Part shown: in pieces, positions 47,826 to 59,800 of the stretch
Layout: every line of letters begins with the position of its first letter
Numbering within the stretch: position 1 is the first letter of the stretch
Origin: Arcuatula senhousia
Lineage: Eukaryota; Mollusca; Bivalvia; Mytilida; Mytilidae
DNA: 64,000 nucleotides
Direction: 5' to 3'
NCBI GenBank assembly: GCA_963971305.1
Contig: OZ020307.1
Span: forward strand, 53,627,702-53,691,701
Notes under the pieces: model-generated
The model's input: only the letters and a program-made list of their open reading frames with translations
What the model was told of the DNA's origin: nothing
The model's database searches: none
Program-made: the position numbers and the translations under genes

Positions 47826-50240
47826 TTAAACTCACTTGCCTCTGATTTTTTTTGGGGTGGATGGGGTTAAGGTGTGTAGATTCTTCTCTGAATTGGTATT
47901 TTCAAGTTTAGATGACTGGTTAGAGATGCATTTTTTTAGGGCACATCTCAACTCGCAAATCCTTAAAGCATATAAATTGTTTTCTTGAACATGATTATCA
48001 AAATAGTTCAAAGGGAAACACTTTTCCAATGTCACAATAAAATGTTTCTAAAGAACCACAATATAATATTTTCAAGGATATCAAACTTACAATGCCAACA
48101 AAAATTGGCCACTCTCAAGGCAAATGCAACATGAACAATCTTTGATTTATATGGAAGAAATAAGTACTGACATATATTCTTGAAAATAGAATTGATCTTC
48201 CATTGTATGGTATTTTGAGACTCAAAAATTCTATCACTCAAAAAGATTATTTAGTCTTTTCCTAGAACTTATGTAAGAACATATAAAACCTTTCTGTCTG
48301 TCCATCTTTCATACTGTCAATATAGCCATTTTTGGGATATCCAGGGTCAATGTTATTGGTAAGTAGAGAATAAAGGTCAATATTGAAAGTTTATATGAAT
48401 ATCGTGGACCATATAGGAAAACAGAAAATTAAACCTCCAAAATTGATTTGTTTACAGTTCCTCTGTAGCCTATCTCTACTTAAGGAATTTGCTAAAACTT
48501 TACATGAAAGAAGTACATTGTATATAGATAGATGTGCATGAAGAAATTCAAGATGCTCCTGAATATCATTCAGGGGAGATAATTGGATTATTTTTAACAT
48601 TGAGTTCAATATGATACCTTGATAGCCAAAGGCCTTCTTAATATCTTTATCAATTTTGATGAAATTTTACATTAAAGAAGTTCATCATATTGAGATATGA
48701 ATGGATAAATACCCATGCTCTTATGTATCATATAGGGGAGATAATTCATTCCTGAATGGAAATAAAATTCTATTGAACTTCAGCATGGATATCATGCAAA
48801 GGATTCCAAAAATGGGAATGGAGAATGATGGTCACCACCAAAATGTTTGCTGACAGAAGTGAAAGGTATCTAACAAAACCAGCCAAAAAACCACTAACAG
48901 ATAAAATAACAATCCCTTACACAGTTTAACAGTATAATGAGAGCAATTTCAGATACATCTGTATTGACTGATAAAATAAATACTGTTTGCATGTCATTTC
49001 AATTAAAAAAAAATGAAAAACAAACAGCAATTTTATCTTCAAGTAAAAATAAAAGAATTATTTTCATAAAAGTCATATCAGCAGATTCTAAAGAGGGCCT
49101 CTTGATAGTAGGTATACAGCTTCAGGAAGGGGTATCATAGTGTGGGAATCAATATCAGATCTGTTGCTCTGCGTCCGTCGTCATTGTCTGTTAACAATTT
49201 CAAAAATTTTCTCCTCTGAAACGACTTAACCAATTTAATTGACACTTTGCAGGAATGATATATGACATGTTGGCTACAAATGATCCTCATTTTTAATTGA
49301 TCCGATAAAATAACATGGCTGCCGTTTCTAAAAATAGAACAGGGGGTAAAACAGCAGTTTTTTGCAAATAACTCAAAAACTGTGACAGATGTCAAAATTC
49401 TGACATACAGTAACAGTGATCAGCATGCCAAGATTTACCTGCCCCAAAATTTTGAAGAAATTCGAACAAACTATGTGGGAGTTATTGCCCTTTTTCTTGA
49501 ATTTTTCTGTGTTTCCACTTATTTTGTCTTATTGTGCATATTGTTCAGCTAAGTAAGCTCTACGAAATTTCCATTGGGTTGAAATTATCATGCCAAAAGT
49601 AGTGGTTTTAGTTTTATAGATTGTGAACGATAGAAGATAGGGAAAAGATTTTGCTTGCTTAAATGTTCAACTTATTTAGCTCTACAAAATTGCCCATTAG
49701 GCCAAAATTGTAAGATTACCATAATACGAGTTATGGCCCCTTATATGCAATAATAATGGATTGTTAGTGAAAGATTGTGTACCATAGATAGATGCAATTT
49801 CCATCTTGTGGATGAACCACTAACTTGAAAAAGGGGGAGCCTTGTCTTTTTTCTGACAAAGATATTTTGAGTAATAGAATTGGATTTAGAAAAAAGATTT
49901 GCATCAGAGGTTACATGTTAACATAACAATTCTCACAGCACATTTTTTTTTAATTTCTGGAAAAATGTTCTGTTCAGGATAAATCTGTCAAGTTAAATAG
50001 TCTTATAAACATTAATAACATGGTTAATACCCCCCCTGAATTTTTACTGACAACTTGAACATCAATTCTTAATATATAACAGTGAGTCACTCCCAAGTGA
50101 GAGAGAGATGGGGTGTTTATTGCCTGGCTATCCGGCTGGATATTGCGGGCGTTGACTTCAGTAACTATGATTTTTGACTTCTGTTCCTTTGCTTCTTCTT
50201 TGAATTGGTTTAACTGAAGGAAGAGGTGTTGCTGGCTTGG
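47826..50240. other. Gene-free intergenic region
   Basis: No supported gene. From about 49130 to 49760 there are phrases common to dispersed bivalve repeats (TCCGTCGTCATTGTC, GGGAGTTATTGCCCTTTTTC, GAGTTATGGCCCCTTATA). The remainder is AT-rich and without visible structure. Confidence 0.5.
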
Positions 50241-50245
50241 GTCCA

Positions 50246-50608
50246 ATGATTATCCTAAGAGCCATCACACTCCAAGTAACTAGATTGTATTAGTATTGGA
50301 GGTGAAAATTTGAGGAGCATCCAGTTCCTGGAGTGTGAAACACTGGTCAAATAAAACAGGGTGGGGCGGTGGGAAAAATTACAGATTCATAAGCCTAAAC
50401 CCCTTTATAACCACAACCATAGTCATAGCCACAGCTAAATCGAGAGAAAAGAATCACTTTCAATCCATAACCTGACTGCGTTTCGAAGAATGATTTAAAT
50501 TGATAGATCTCGTGACTTCTCGTGTGATGTCGCTTAGGATAAATGATTATCCTAAGAGCCATCACACTCCAAGTAACTAGATTGTATTAGTATTGGAGGT
50601 GAAAATTT
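50246..50608. repeat. Direct duplication (68 bp) enclosing a copied exon fragment
   Basis: AATGATTATCCTAAGAGCC through GTGAAAATTTGA occurs at about 50246-50313 and again at about 50541-50608, apparently without differences. Between the copies lie about 160 bp of unique sequence and, at 50474-50541, a 68-bp stretch identical to 56336-56402. The arrangement suggests replication template switching or element-mediated capture. Confidence 0.8.
50474..50541 (-). pseudogene. Exact copy of an internal piece of the 56230-56460 exon
   Basis: On the minus strand it reads YPKRHHTRSHEIYQFKSFF and a few more residues, identical at DNA level to codons about 20-42 of the exon at 56230-56460. It lacks that exon's splice sites, and the continuing frame reaches a stop soon after. 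It is a fragment, not a working exon. Confidence 0.75.
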
Positions 50609-53600
50609 GATACGCAATAATCATCCTTTGTTATGTGAAATCAGTAACTATTTCACACTCACCACAAAACCCCCAAAACTCAAAACTCAAAACTCACCCA
50701 AACTTGTATCTTAAATATGTCTAGCCAATATACAAAAGTAAATTTTGAATACAATCCTGAAAATTACCCATAAATTGACCTACAACGTATATTCATTTGA
50801 TTAACATGCAACTGTATACCAAATATCAACATTGTAGACGATAAAGAGATGTGAGATAGGCATACGCAACGCAACCAACCCAAAACAAAATCATAAAAGG
50901 AAAACAGCTAGCAATCACCAAGATTACCAGATCACCGGTCACCGATCGCCGTCTTGCGTTGGCCCGACTAAGACTAAAAATTTTATACACAAGGTTGAAC
51001 ACCACTGCCAAAAATTATCACCGAGACAGACGACATATGAAATGTACAATTATCTATTCGCATACATAGACTAGAAAAAAAACATTAACATATAGCCAAA
51101 GGAGCAAGAACCCTTATAGTCAGTAGACCGTGTAGGGGCGTATATGTAGAAGATATCCTCCTGGAATAGACCAGTACTGATGCTTATGAAACAGCCTACG
51201 AAATATCAATGATATGTCATAAACGCCAACGCTATTTGTTAAACGGACAGAAGAGTATGCCAAATCAGTATACAAAAATTCCTAAGTCAGCAGTAGACCG
51301 TGCAATATATATATCACCTGCCTGTATACCCAATATCTATACTTTTCAAGCCATTCAATGTACACAAAATCATTTCAAAATGTTTTCCGCCTGAAAAAAG
51401 ACCTAAGGTTATCGAGTCACTAGAGCGTGAAAATGGGGTCAAGGTCACACGGCATGGTAGACCATAACCTCAACTGTCTGTTTCCTCAATCTGATTCCTT
51501 GCTTTATATCACCAAGTAATTCATTGTCCACAAAAACCTTATAAAAAAGTTCACGGCCTGAAAAAACGACCTAAGTTCAGAGTCACTGGAGCGTGAAAAT
51601 GGGGTCAATATCACACGGCATTGTGACAGTTGCGTAGACCATAACCTTAACTGTCTGTATACCCAATATCAGATGCCTAGCAATTATACTTTTCAAGCAA
51701 TTCAAGCAATTTTCATTGTCCAAAAAAGTCTTACAAAAAGTTTACGACACCACCGCCGGAAAGTAATACCTAGGTCTTGCTAATCGTCGCAGGTGAGACA
51801 AAAACTAAATTTGCACTAAAGCTAACACAATTACATAAAATCAATGGTGTACCATGCCTGCTTCAAGTTTAACAGACTTGAGAACAAACTATAGCATTAA
51901 GCCAAATCAGAAAGAAATCACAAAATCAGTAGACCGTGGTTGCAGGGGCATACCGATGAAATGCTTTAAAAACTGATCTGTACCAACTCTAAAGCAACCA
52001 CATATGTTGCGCCATAACTTGTTCACAAACAAATATAGGATTAGATTGAAATAAAGTAAACATGTGTAAATTGTGCCCGATAGTGGCACCTTTATTCTCA
52101 TTTTCAGCCACAGCTTTACTAACGAGTCTTTCAAAGAAACGTAGACCATCATTTTGACCTAATCAAAAATTTGCTTACACTAATTTAAACCTCATCTCAC
52201 CCTTTAAATGTCCATAACGCATAAATCCAATTTTAAAATAAAACAAATAATAATGCAACAACTTTATTCACAAATATACAGTACAAACTGACAAAGGAAA
52301 CGGCAAAACTATCAGTCAATATTTTTTGTCCCCGGTTATCATTCGCAATATTGAAAAATAAGCCCAGTTTTATATCACCAAAACGTTGATAGCAATTAAC
52401 CGATATCCCAGGCTAAATCCAAAACCCTACTTATAAATATATGGCCACCACAAAATAAAGTTGAGAAAAGGCTTGTCCCTATCTATAAAAATAAATTTGC
52501 AAACTTTCGGCATTCAGAATCGAAATTTCACCGAGAATTTCCTGCACATTATAACATAACAAAAGATTTAGCCTGTATAATAACATTTTAATCGGTCTAA
52601 CTAAAAGGCTTCTTCCTTGGCATTTCCAAATTTCAACACTTCAACAATGATTTAATTGATTAATGTGAACGTTTGTCCCCCGATACTGTAACTTTTAAAT
52701 ACAGGAAATGATTCTTCATAAAAATTATAGCTTTCAAAAACATTCTCTGCTTTGTAAAACCGATTAGGAGGTTGAAGAACTTCTCCTCTGTAGTTTCAAC
52801 AAAAAATTCATGGTCAACCAAAAAAAAAAAAGGATCAAAAGAAAATCTCAACTTCAATTGATTGACTAATTTTAGCATGATCAGTTTACAATAAAAATAT
52901 TATAAATATATCATTGTATAAAGAGATAGATGTAAAATTTTCAAAAGGAAATTACAGAGAAAAAGCTCTCCAACCCCCATTCCGCGTGACATAAGCCACT
53001 AAGGATTAGATTCCCTGGAATGGAAATTAGAAAACTATCTCAAGTCAATTATTCTTTGAGTAAACGTAGCACTTGAAATTTCTGAGTATACAACAAGGTC
53101 CTTAAAGTTAAAATAAGTTACAAGTATCATCATGCGCTTCAAATTGTTTATATGCCTGCAAAGCTTTACTATAGAACTCAATTTCCGGATGGTTCGTTTT
53201 ATGATCGAGCACTAAGCTATAGAACCTTCAAGGCGGCATCAAGGACACAAACAGGCATCAATTTAGGTCTTCCAGTCATAGCTCTGACGTTTTTACGTCC
53301 CTGCCTATCATCCAAATCATTTTCCAATTACTGGTGTCTCCCTTCGAGATCCCAATACTATAATTACTTGCAGACGTTATATAGTTACATCTGTGTTGTT
53401 AACCGAAACTGGCTCCGATCTTTCAATGCCTACAAAACGACATAATATGCTACTAAATATATATAACTCAATGTCACATACAAGTATCTGTTACTTAATC
53501 ATTTAAACATACTAGACATTCAACTTTAACTTCCAATTTGTACAACACACATGACATACATGACAATTTGGGACGAGATAATGCCCCGACGCAAAAACAT

Positions 53601-54030
53601 GAACTATCTATAGCTAGAACATAAAAGTTCTTAAAGTCCCTCAAAGAGCCAGTTTTTTTTTGTCTTTATCTTTTCCCGCGATGAGAAAACGTACATGAAA
53701 CTAGATTGTGTTCAACAATATCTTAAACTAAAGTATTAATTACAAACTTTAAAAAAGCCTTCTCTCTAAACACAATATGCATTGCTCTACAGCATCTAAA
53801 TCTTACCCTTTCGATCCTTCAACTAAATTAACCATTAAGGAGCCAACTGCTAAGAACTTCCAAGGTGATGTTCAACCATCTACAAGTAAATTAAAATACA
53901 CTACATAAACATTATTGATCCAAGCATGTCGTGAGTCGATATATTACTGGACGAGAACATGTTTTTTTTTTTTTACATTTAAGCCGCTTCAGAATATACA
54001 TATAGAATATAACCGATAAAATCAGCATCC
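50609..54030. other. Gene-free region with ~166-bp duplication and AGTAGACCGTG phrases
   Basis: A two-unit tandem repeat with ~166-bp offset lies at about 51390-51680 (CCTGAAAAAA, GAGTCACTRGAGCGTG, AAAATGGGGTCAA, CACACGGCAT). The phrase CAGTAGACCGTG recurs near 51121, 51290 and 51929. A frame at 53152-53445 (97 codons) has no recognisable features. No gene is supported. Confidence 0.5.
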
Positions 54031-55292
54031 ATTCTGACCACAAGACTACAACAAAATTGTACCAGGTTAAACCCCAATCATATCAAACAGCGGTGGCACA
54101 ATCCACTCTTATTTCGAGGTCAATACTCCGAAACGTAATTCAACAACCGAGGCGACACTATCCGCTAAATGATTTAAAATTCTATAAACAAACGGACGAC
54201 AGCATCCGCACTTCAAAATATAAATTGCCAAGCTACGTATTATACCATCCGTACTAAAAAATCAAAATATGAACCAAACGAGCAACACCATCCGTACATC
54301 CAACTGGACAACATGCTCGTACTTCAAAGGGAAAAATCAACAAAACGGACGACACCATCCATGCTTCTGAAATTACAAATTACCAAGACGGACACCATGT
54401 GTTTACTTTAGTCAAAATTAAAAATTCACCAAAAAACAAACCAAGTCCTTGCTCCAAAATTATAGAATTTACCAAACGGACACCATGCTCGTACTTCAAA
54501 ATAAAAAGTTAATCCTACAGACACCATGCTCATACTTCAAAATGAAAATTTAATCCTACAGACACCATGCTCGTACTTCAAAATAAAAAATTAATCCTAC
54601 AGACACCATGCTCGTACATCAAAATTAATCATACAGACACCATGCTCATACATCAAAATTAATCATACAAACACCCTTGCTCGTACTTCAAAATCAAAAA
54701 TTAATCATACAGACACCATGCTCATACTTCAAAATCAAAAATTAATCCGACACCATGCTCGTACTTCAAAATCAAAAATTAATCATACAGACACCATGCT
54801 CGTACTTCAAAATAAAAAATTAATCATACAGACACCATGCTCATACTTCAAAATCAAAAATTAATCCGACACCATGCTCGTACTTCAAAATCAAAAATTA
54901 ATCATACAGACACCATGCTCGTACTTCAAAATAAAAAATTAATCCTACAGACACCATGCTCGTACTTCAAAATCAAAAATTAATCATACAGACACCATGC
55001 TCGTACTTCAAAATCAATAATTAATCCGACACCATGCTCGCACTTCAAAATCAAAAATTAATCTTACAGACACCATGCTCGTACTTCAAAATAAAAAATT
55101 AATCCTACAGACACCATGCTCGTACTTCAAAATCAAAAATTAATCTTGCAGACACCATGCTCGTACTTCAAAATAAAAAAATAATCCTACAGACACCATG
55201 CTCGTACATCAAAATTAATCATACAGACACCATTGCTTGTACTTCAAAATCAAAAATTAATCATACAGACACCATGCTCGTACTTCAAAATC

Positions 55293-55324
<32 letters not shown>

Positions 55325-56165
55325 CAAGTGAACACCAAGTCCTTGGCCTTGCTTCAAAATTAAAAATCAACAAAACGGACACCAGGTCATTTATATTGCT
55401 ATAAAATTAAAAATTAACCAAACGGACACCATGCCCGTGCTTCAAAATGAAAAATTAATCATACAGACACTATGCCCGTGCTTCAATTTAAATAATTAAC
55501 CAAACCGACCATGCCCGTGCTTCACAATTGAAAAATTAACCAAACGGATCCATGTCCGGGCTTCAAAATCAAATATTTACCAAATGGACCCATGTCCGGG
55601 CTCCAAAATCAAATAATTACCAAATGGACCCATGTCCGGGCTTCAAAATCAAATATTTACCAAATGGACCCATTTCAGTGCTCCAAAATTAAAAATTAAC
55701 ATAACGGACCCATGTCCGTGTCTTATGATTGAAAAATTAACCAAACAGACCCATGTATTTGCTTCAAAATTAAAAATTAACCAAACGGACCAATGTCTTT
55801 GCTTCAAAATTAAAAATTAACCAAACGGACCCATGTCCGTGCTTCAAAATTAAAAATTAACCAAACGGACCCATGTCCGCTTCATCATTAAAAAATTAAC
55901 CAAACGGACCCATGTCCGCTTCATCATTAAAAAATTAACCAAACGGACCCATGTCCGTTTCATCATTAAAAAGTTAACCAAACGGACCCATGTCCGCTTC
56001 ATCATTAAAAAATTAACCAAACGGACCCATGTCCGTTTCATCATTAAAAAGTTAACCAAACGGACCCATGTCCGATTCATCATTAAAAAATTAACCAAAC
56101 GGACCCATGTCCGTTTCATCATTAAAAAGTTAACCAAACGGACCCATGTCCGTGCTTCAAAATTA
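54030..56165. repeat. 39-41-bp minisatellite, 2.1 kb
   Basis: Three zones share one ancestral unit. From 54030 to 54480 it is degenerate (CGGACGACACCATCCG). From 54480 to 55290 the unit is about 41 bp (ACAGACACCATGCTCGTACTTC plus A/T-rich tail), with shorter variants. From 55330 to 56165 it is 39-40 bp (AAACGGACCCATGTCCG plus TTCATCATTAAAAA). A 29-base A tract at 55293-55321 separates the last two. Most units in the final zone contain CGGACCCATGTCCG, a small hairpin. The 13-residue periodic frame at 55850-56137 is a by-product of the 39-bp period. Confidence 0.93.
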
Positions 56166-56229
56166 AAAATCTCTCAAAAGGACCATAATGTCCTCACAAG
56201 CATGCAAATAAAAAGAAAAATATACTTAC

Positions 56230-56703
56230 ATAAAAGCAATGGATAATTTCCGAGACCGTGTAATACAAGGCAACGACTTGCACGTGCTCAAAAGTACCGC
56301 GAAAAGGAGAGGACAGGAGAGCGTCTGTCCTCGCCGACTGCGTTTCGAAGAATGATTTAAATTGATAGATCTCGTGACTTCTCGTGTGATGTCGCTTAGG
56401 ATATAGGTCTTCATCTGAAGGATAAGGTAGTTGATACACTGGGTCGTCCAAATCAAATGCCTGTGAGTAGAGCTAGCACATCAATATCCGTAAACACTTT
56501 TTATAACATCATAAGTCTGGATTGAAAGGACAACTTACGTTACGCGATGGTTCCCATTCTTTATCTCGGCTGTAGACTTCCTCTGGAATTCGGTATTTCG
56601 TCGGGGTAAGTGGTCTCTCTTTGCCAAAGCTTGGTGTCTGTATTTGTTGGTCTCTGGTGGTGTGGCTAATGTTGTTGTACGACTTTACCCCCCACAGAGC
56701 TAT
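56230..56703 (-). CDS. Two exons of an unrecognised spliced gene (partial)
   Basis: On the minus strand an open segment (56703 down to 56539) ending KEWEPSRN has a strong donor, AAC|GTAAGT. It joins in phase zero to an exon at 56460-56230 with acceptor CTACTCACAG and donor TAT|GTAAGT; that exon is 77 codons without a stop. The joined protein reads RPLTPTKYRIPEEVYSRDKE, then AFDLDDPVYQLPYPSDEDLY, then a basic stretch and finally a hydrophobic segment (VVALYYTVSEIIHCFY). No ATG is present in the first segment, so an upstream exon is required; no convincing acceptor was found there. I do not recognise the family. A possible downstream exon near 50.2 kb was considered but not supported. The second half of the 77-codon exon could be repeat-derived read-through. 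Confidence 0.5.
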
Positions 56704-57954
56704 TCAATTTCAGTACTTTAACGGGTGTTACCGGCCTCTTTTATTTTTAGAACTTACACGGCCTGTTTATCTACAGGTCAACTTAGTTCATGCGTACTTT
56801 ACGAAGTCAAAGTTGTTAAATTTTAATGAAAGGTATAATTATTCATCATATTAAGGTTTTTAATTTGTAAGACATTTTTCTTATGCATTCTAAGTTAAAA
56901 TCGTGTCGAAAAAATCCCTGTCCTGAGCGGGGTTTGAACCACCATTCCTTGTCGTACAAGACTTCAATCTTACCCCACGACTACTGAGGACCACATGAAA
57001 ATTGGTCCTTTAAATATATATGAACACCAACTACTTTGTATTACGACAATCAATTGATATATTGAATAAATTTTACCATTAAAAGCCACCTTCTGGATCA
57101 TTTGTAAATTTTGCGAACTTGTGAACAATAAAGTTTGTACAAAAATAACGTCCAAAAACGGTCAGCCAGTAAAAAATAAACTTAAATAAGTTCGATTCTG
57201 GGACTCCACTTCATGCTATACTCCTGTCTTCAATTATTCCACCCCATAACGGAGGCTTTCCTTTACTAAACACAATTTTAAAGTTTCTGCTTGTGTTGAA
57301 AAAAAAATCTTATATAGAGCTTGATACCATAACAACTTCTCTGTAAATTACCAAAAAAATAAGAAGTATTTGTATATCCATTAAAGATATTAAAATTGGA
57401 TTTTTTTAAACTTATGTCCATGAAGAGATAACAAAAAAGGATAAATACTTATCAAAAATTGAATATCGTTAGTTGTGCGTTTTGAATAAATAAGTGGATT
57501 GAACAAGGTTTTATTGGCACGAAATCTTACTCTACGATTGAGATGTATAATTTGTTGAAAATAAAACTATGACGGGTTAAAAGATACATTTGCAAACAAA
57601 TTAGTTTTTTTTTTCTAAAACCAAAAAAAACAACAAAACAAACAAGTGATATGATGATGATGTAAAACAAGGACAACCTTACGCTTGTAAATTTTGGTTT
57701 TAATTGTGTTGAATGTGAAACGTTTCACACAAAAAAAAACCTGAACCAATCCGTTCAATTACTAAAAACAACTTATCAGTAGTACATTTTTATGTTTAAT
57801 GTCCTACATATCTTCCCTTAACGGCAAAAGTTTGCTTTTAAGAAAAAAATCAATCGATATATTATAAAGTTTGTTAAAATTTGGAAAAGCTAGATAGCCA
57901 GCTGTATGTTTTCAATAACTTTAAATGAAGACAAAATTCATTATTTTTTTCATT
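56704..57954. other. Gene-free stretch with one tRNA-like element
   Basis: Apart from the tRNA-like repeat near 56918-56993, this is AT-rich sequence without a supported gene. Confidence 0.5.
56918..56993 (-). repeat. tRNA-like SINE head, copy 1
   Basis: On the minus strand TGGTGGTTCAAACCCCG resembles a tRNA T-arm and B box, and about 50 bp upstream GTGGTCCTCAGTAGTCGTGG could hold a D-arm/A box. A similar arrangement recurs at 58263-58335. No cloverleaf with a normal acceptor stem is visible, so these are tRNA-derived repeats rather than tRNA genes. Confidence 0.45.
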
Positions 57955-58150
57955 CAGAAACTAAGTCATATTTTCATTTCGTTCGCATTGTTGATTTTTG
58001 TTCGGTTTAATTGGTGGGGATTTTTTGTGTGTATTCTCGTACTGTTCTTGTTCATGTTTGCTGGTTTTGTAGTTGCCTTTTTGACTTTTGACGCTGGAAT
58101 ACCCCATTGGCGCCTTTTTGCTTCTTTTACATGTTATCTTTTTTTCAAAT
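57955..58150 (+). repeat. Dispersed repeat with a short hydrophobic reading frame (copy 2)
   Basis: It encodes two hydrophobic stretches (IFISFALLIFVRF and FFVCILVLFLFMFAGFVVAF) ending HWRLFASF. The DNA is related to the inverted copy at 22830-23060. Similar hydrophobicity in both copies may simply follow from T-rich sequence. No start context or homolog supports a gene. Confidence 0.5.
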
Positions 58151-58262
58151 AGATTTAATTTAAAAATGTATTTTAAAAAATCTTACTCTTAATATGTTTC
58201 TTTAAAGCATTTGGTAATCTTAGTGTGTTTCTAGGCTAAAAAAAACTGACGTTCAAACAATC

Positions 58263-58335
58263 ATTCCGAACGGGGTTTGATCCACCATGCGATTTCATTC
58301 TTTACTTTCATCTTCCCACTAGACCACGATGGCTG
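58263..58335 (-). repeat. tRNA-like SINE head, copy 2
   Basis: On the minus strand CATCGTGGTCTAGTGGGAAG resembles an A box (TGGNNNAGTGG), and GGTGGATCAAACCCCG lies about 35 bp further on as a B-box-like segment. It is related to the copy at 56918-56993 in layout and in the CAAACCCCG motif. Confidence 0.45.
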
Positions 58336-58450
58336 AGCAATGTGTTTGGTGGTTTAAATGTATATAAACACAAATTTTACGGCAATCAATTCGTACAATA
58401 AACAAATAATTACACAATTTTAATATATATTTTTCGACGTCGTACAAGTC

Positions 58451-58635
58451 AGATACAATACATTTGTAACAGAAAAACAAACCGGTAAACCCATTACCGA
58501 ACAGTTTTTCCGCCTCGGAATCAGGCAAAATCCTCGGCGCAAGCGCCTCGGACTTTGACCTGATTCCTCGAGCGGAAAAACTGTACGGTAACGGGTGTTA
58601 CCGGCTTGTTTTTCTGTTACATATGTATTGTATCT
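58451..58635. mobile_element. 185-bp near-perfect foldback MITE
   Basis: AGATACAATACATTTGTAAC starts the left arm and GTTACATATGTATTGTATCT ends the right arm. The pairing continues inward through CAGAAAAACAA, CGGTAA and ACAGTTTTTCCGC to an inner GGCGCAAGCGCC hairpin. Almost the whole element folds on itself. The 69-codon minus frame across it is not supported as a gene. Confidence 0.85.
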
Positions 58636-58689
58636 AATACTTACCCTTGTCCGTCTTGTGTCGGACTACTGTTTGGGTTGGTGTTTAAT

Positions 58690-59800
58690 GGAACATTCTA
58701 TCTTTTAAACAGTTAATCACCCCTGAGTTTTCACTCAGTAATGGAACATTCTATCTTTTAAACAGTTAATCACCCCTGAGTTTTAATTCAATAATGGAAC
58801 ATTCTATCTTATAAACAAGTAATCACCCCTGAGTTTTAATTCAATAATGGAACATTCTATCTTATAAACAGTTTATCACCCCTGAGTTTTCACTCAGTAA
58901 TGGAACATTCTATCTTTTAAACAGTTAATCACCCCTGAATTTTCACTCAGTAATGGATCATTCTATCTTATAAACAGTTAATCAGCCCTGAGTTTTCATT
59001 CAATAATGGAACATTCTATCTTATAAACAGTAGTTTCCATTCGGTAATGGAACATTCTATTTTATAAACAGTTTGTTAACCCTGAGTTTTCATTCAATAA
59101 TGGAACATTCTATCTTATGAACAGTTAATAGCCCCTGGGTTTTCACTCAGTAATGGAACATTCTATCTTATAAACAGTTAATCACCCCTGAGTTTTCACT
59201 CATTAATGGAACATTCTATCTTTCAAACAGTTAATCAACCCCGAATTTTCACTCAGTAATGGATCATTCTATCTTATAAACAGTTAATCACCCCTGAGTT
59301 TTCATTCAATAATGGAACATTCTATCTTATAAACAGTAGTTTCCATTCGGTAATGGAACATTCTATCTTTTAAACAGTTAATCACTCCTGAATTTTCACT
59401 CAGTAATGGATCATTCTATCTTATAAACAGTTAATCACCCCTGAGTTTTAATTCAATAATGGAACATTCTATCTTATAACAGTTAATCACCCGTGAGTTT
59501 TCGTAAATAGTGGAACATTCTATCTTATAAACAGTTAATCACCCCTTAATTTCCATTCAGTAATGGATCATTCTATCTTATAAACAGTTAATCACCCCTT
59601 AATTTCCATTCAGTAATGGATCATTCTATCTTATAAACAGTTAATCACCCCTGAGTTTTCATTCAATAATGGAACAATTCAACATTCTATCTTATAAACA
59701 GTAGTTTCCATTCGGTAATGGAACATTCTATCTTTTAAACAGTTAATCACCCCTGAGTTTTCACTCAATAATGGAACATTCTATCTTTATAACAGTTATT
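58690..59800. repeat. 53-bp minisatellite, about 20 copies
   Basis: The unit TAATGGAACATTCTATCTTATAAACAGTTAATCACCCCTGAG... (53 bp, first 20 bases TAATGGAACATTCTATCTTA) repeats from about 58739 to 59800. Some units lack about 16 bp (AACAGTAGTTTCCATTCGG variants near 59030, 59335 and 59698). Linked variants recur together, indicating block duplication. Confidence 0.93.

Noticed and set aside
49974..50246. Minus-strand frames near 50.2 kb as the last exon of the 56-kb gene
   Set aside because: The acceptor CTCTTAG exists, but no donor phase from the known exons gives more than a short tail before a stop, and the region is a recent duplication; evidence was insufficient.
53152..53445. 97-codon plus-strand frame
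   Set aside because: No splice context, family resemblance or codon pattern supports it, and it lies in repeat-rich DNA.
55850..56137. 95-codon frame of thirteen-residue repeats (VNFLMMKRTWVRL)
   Set aside because: It is produced by the 39-bp minisatellite period; neighbouring units with other lengths destroy it.
58319..58528. 69-codon minus-strand frame
   Set aside because: It runs through half of a foldback MITE and a tRNA-like repeat.
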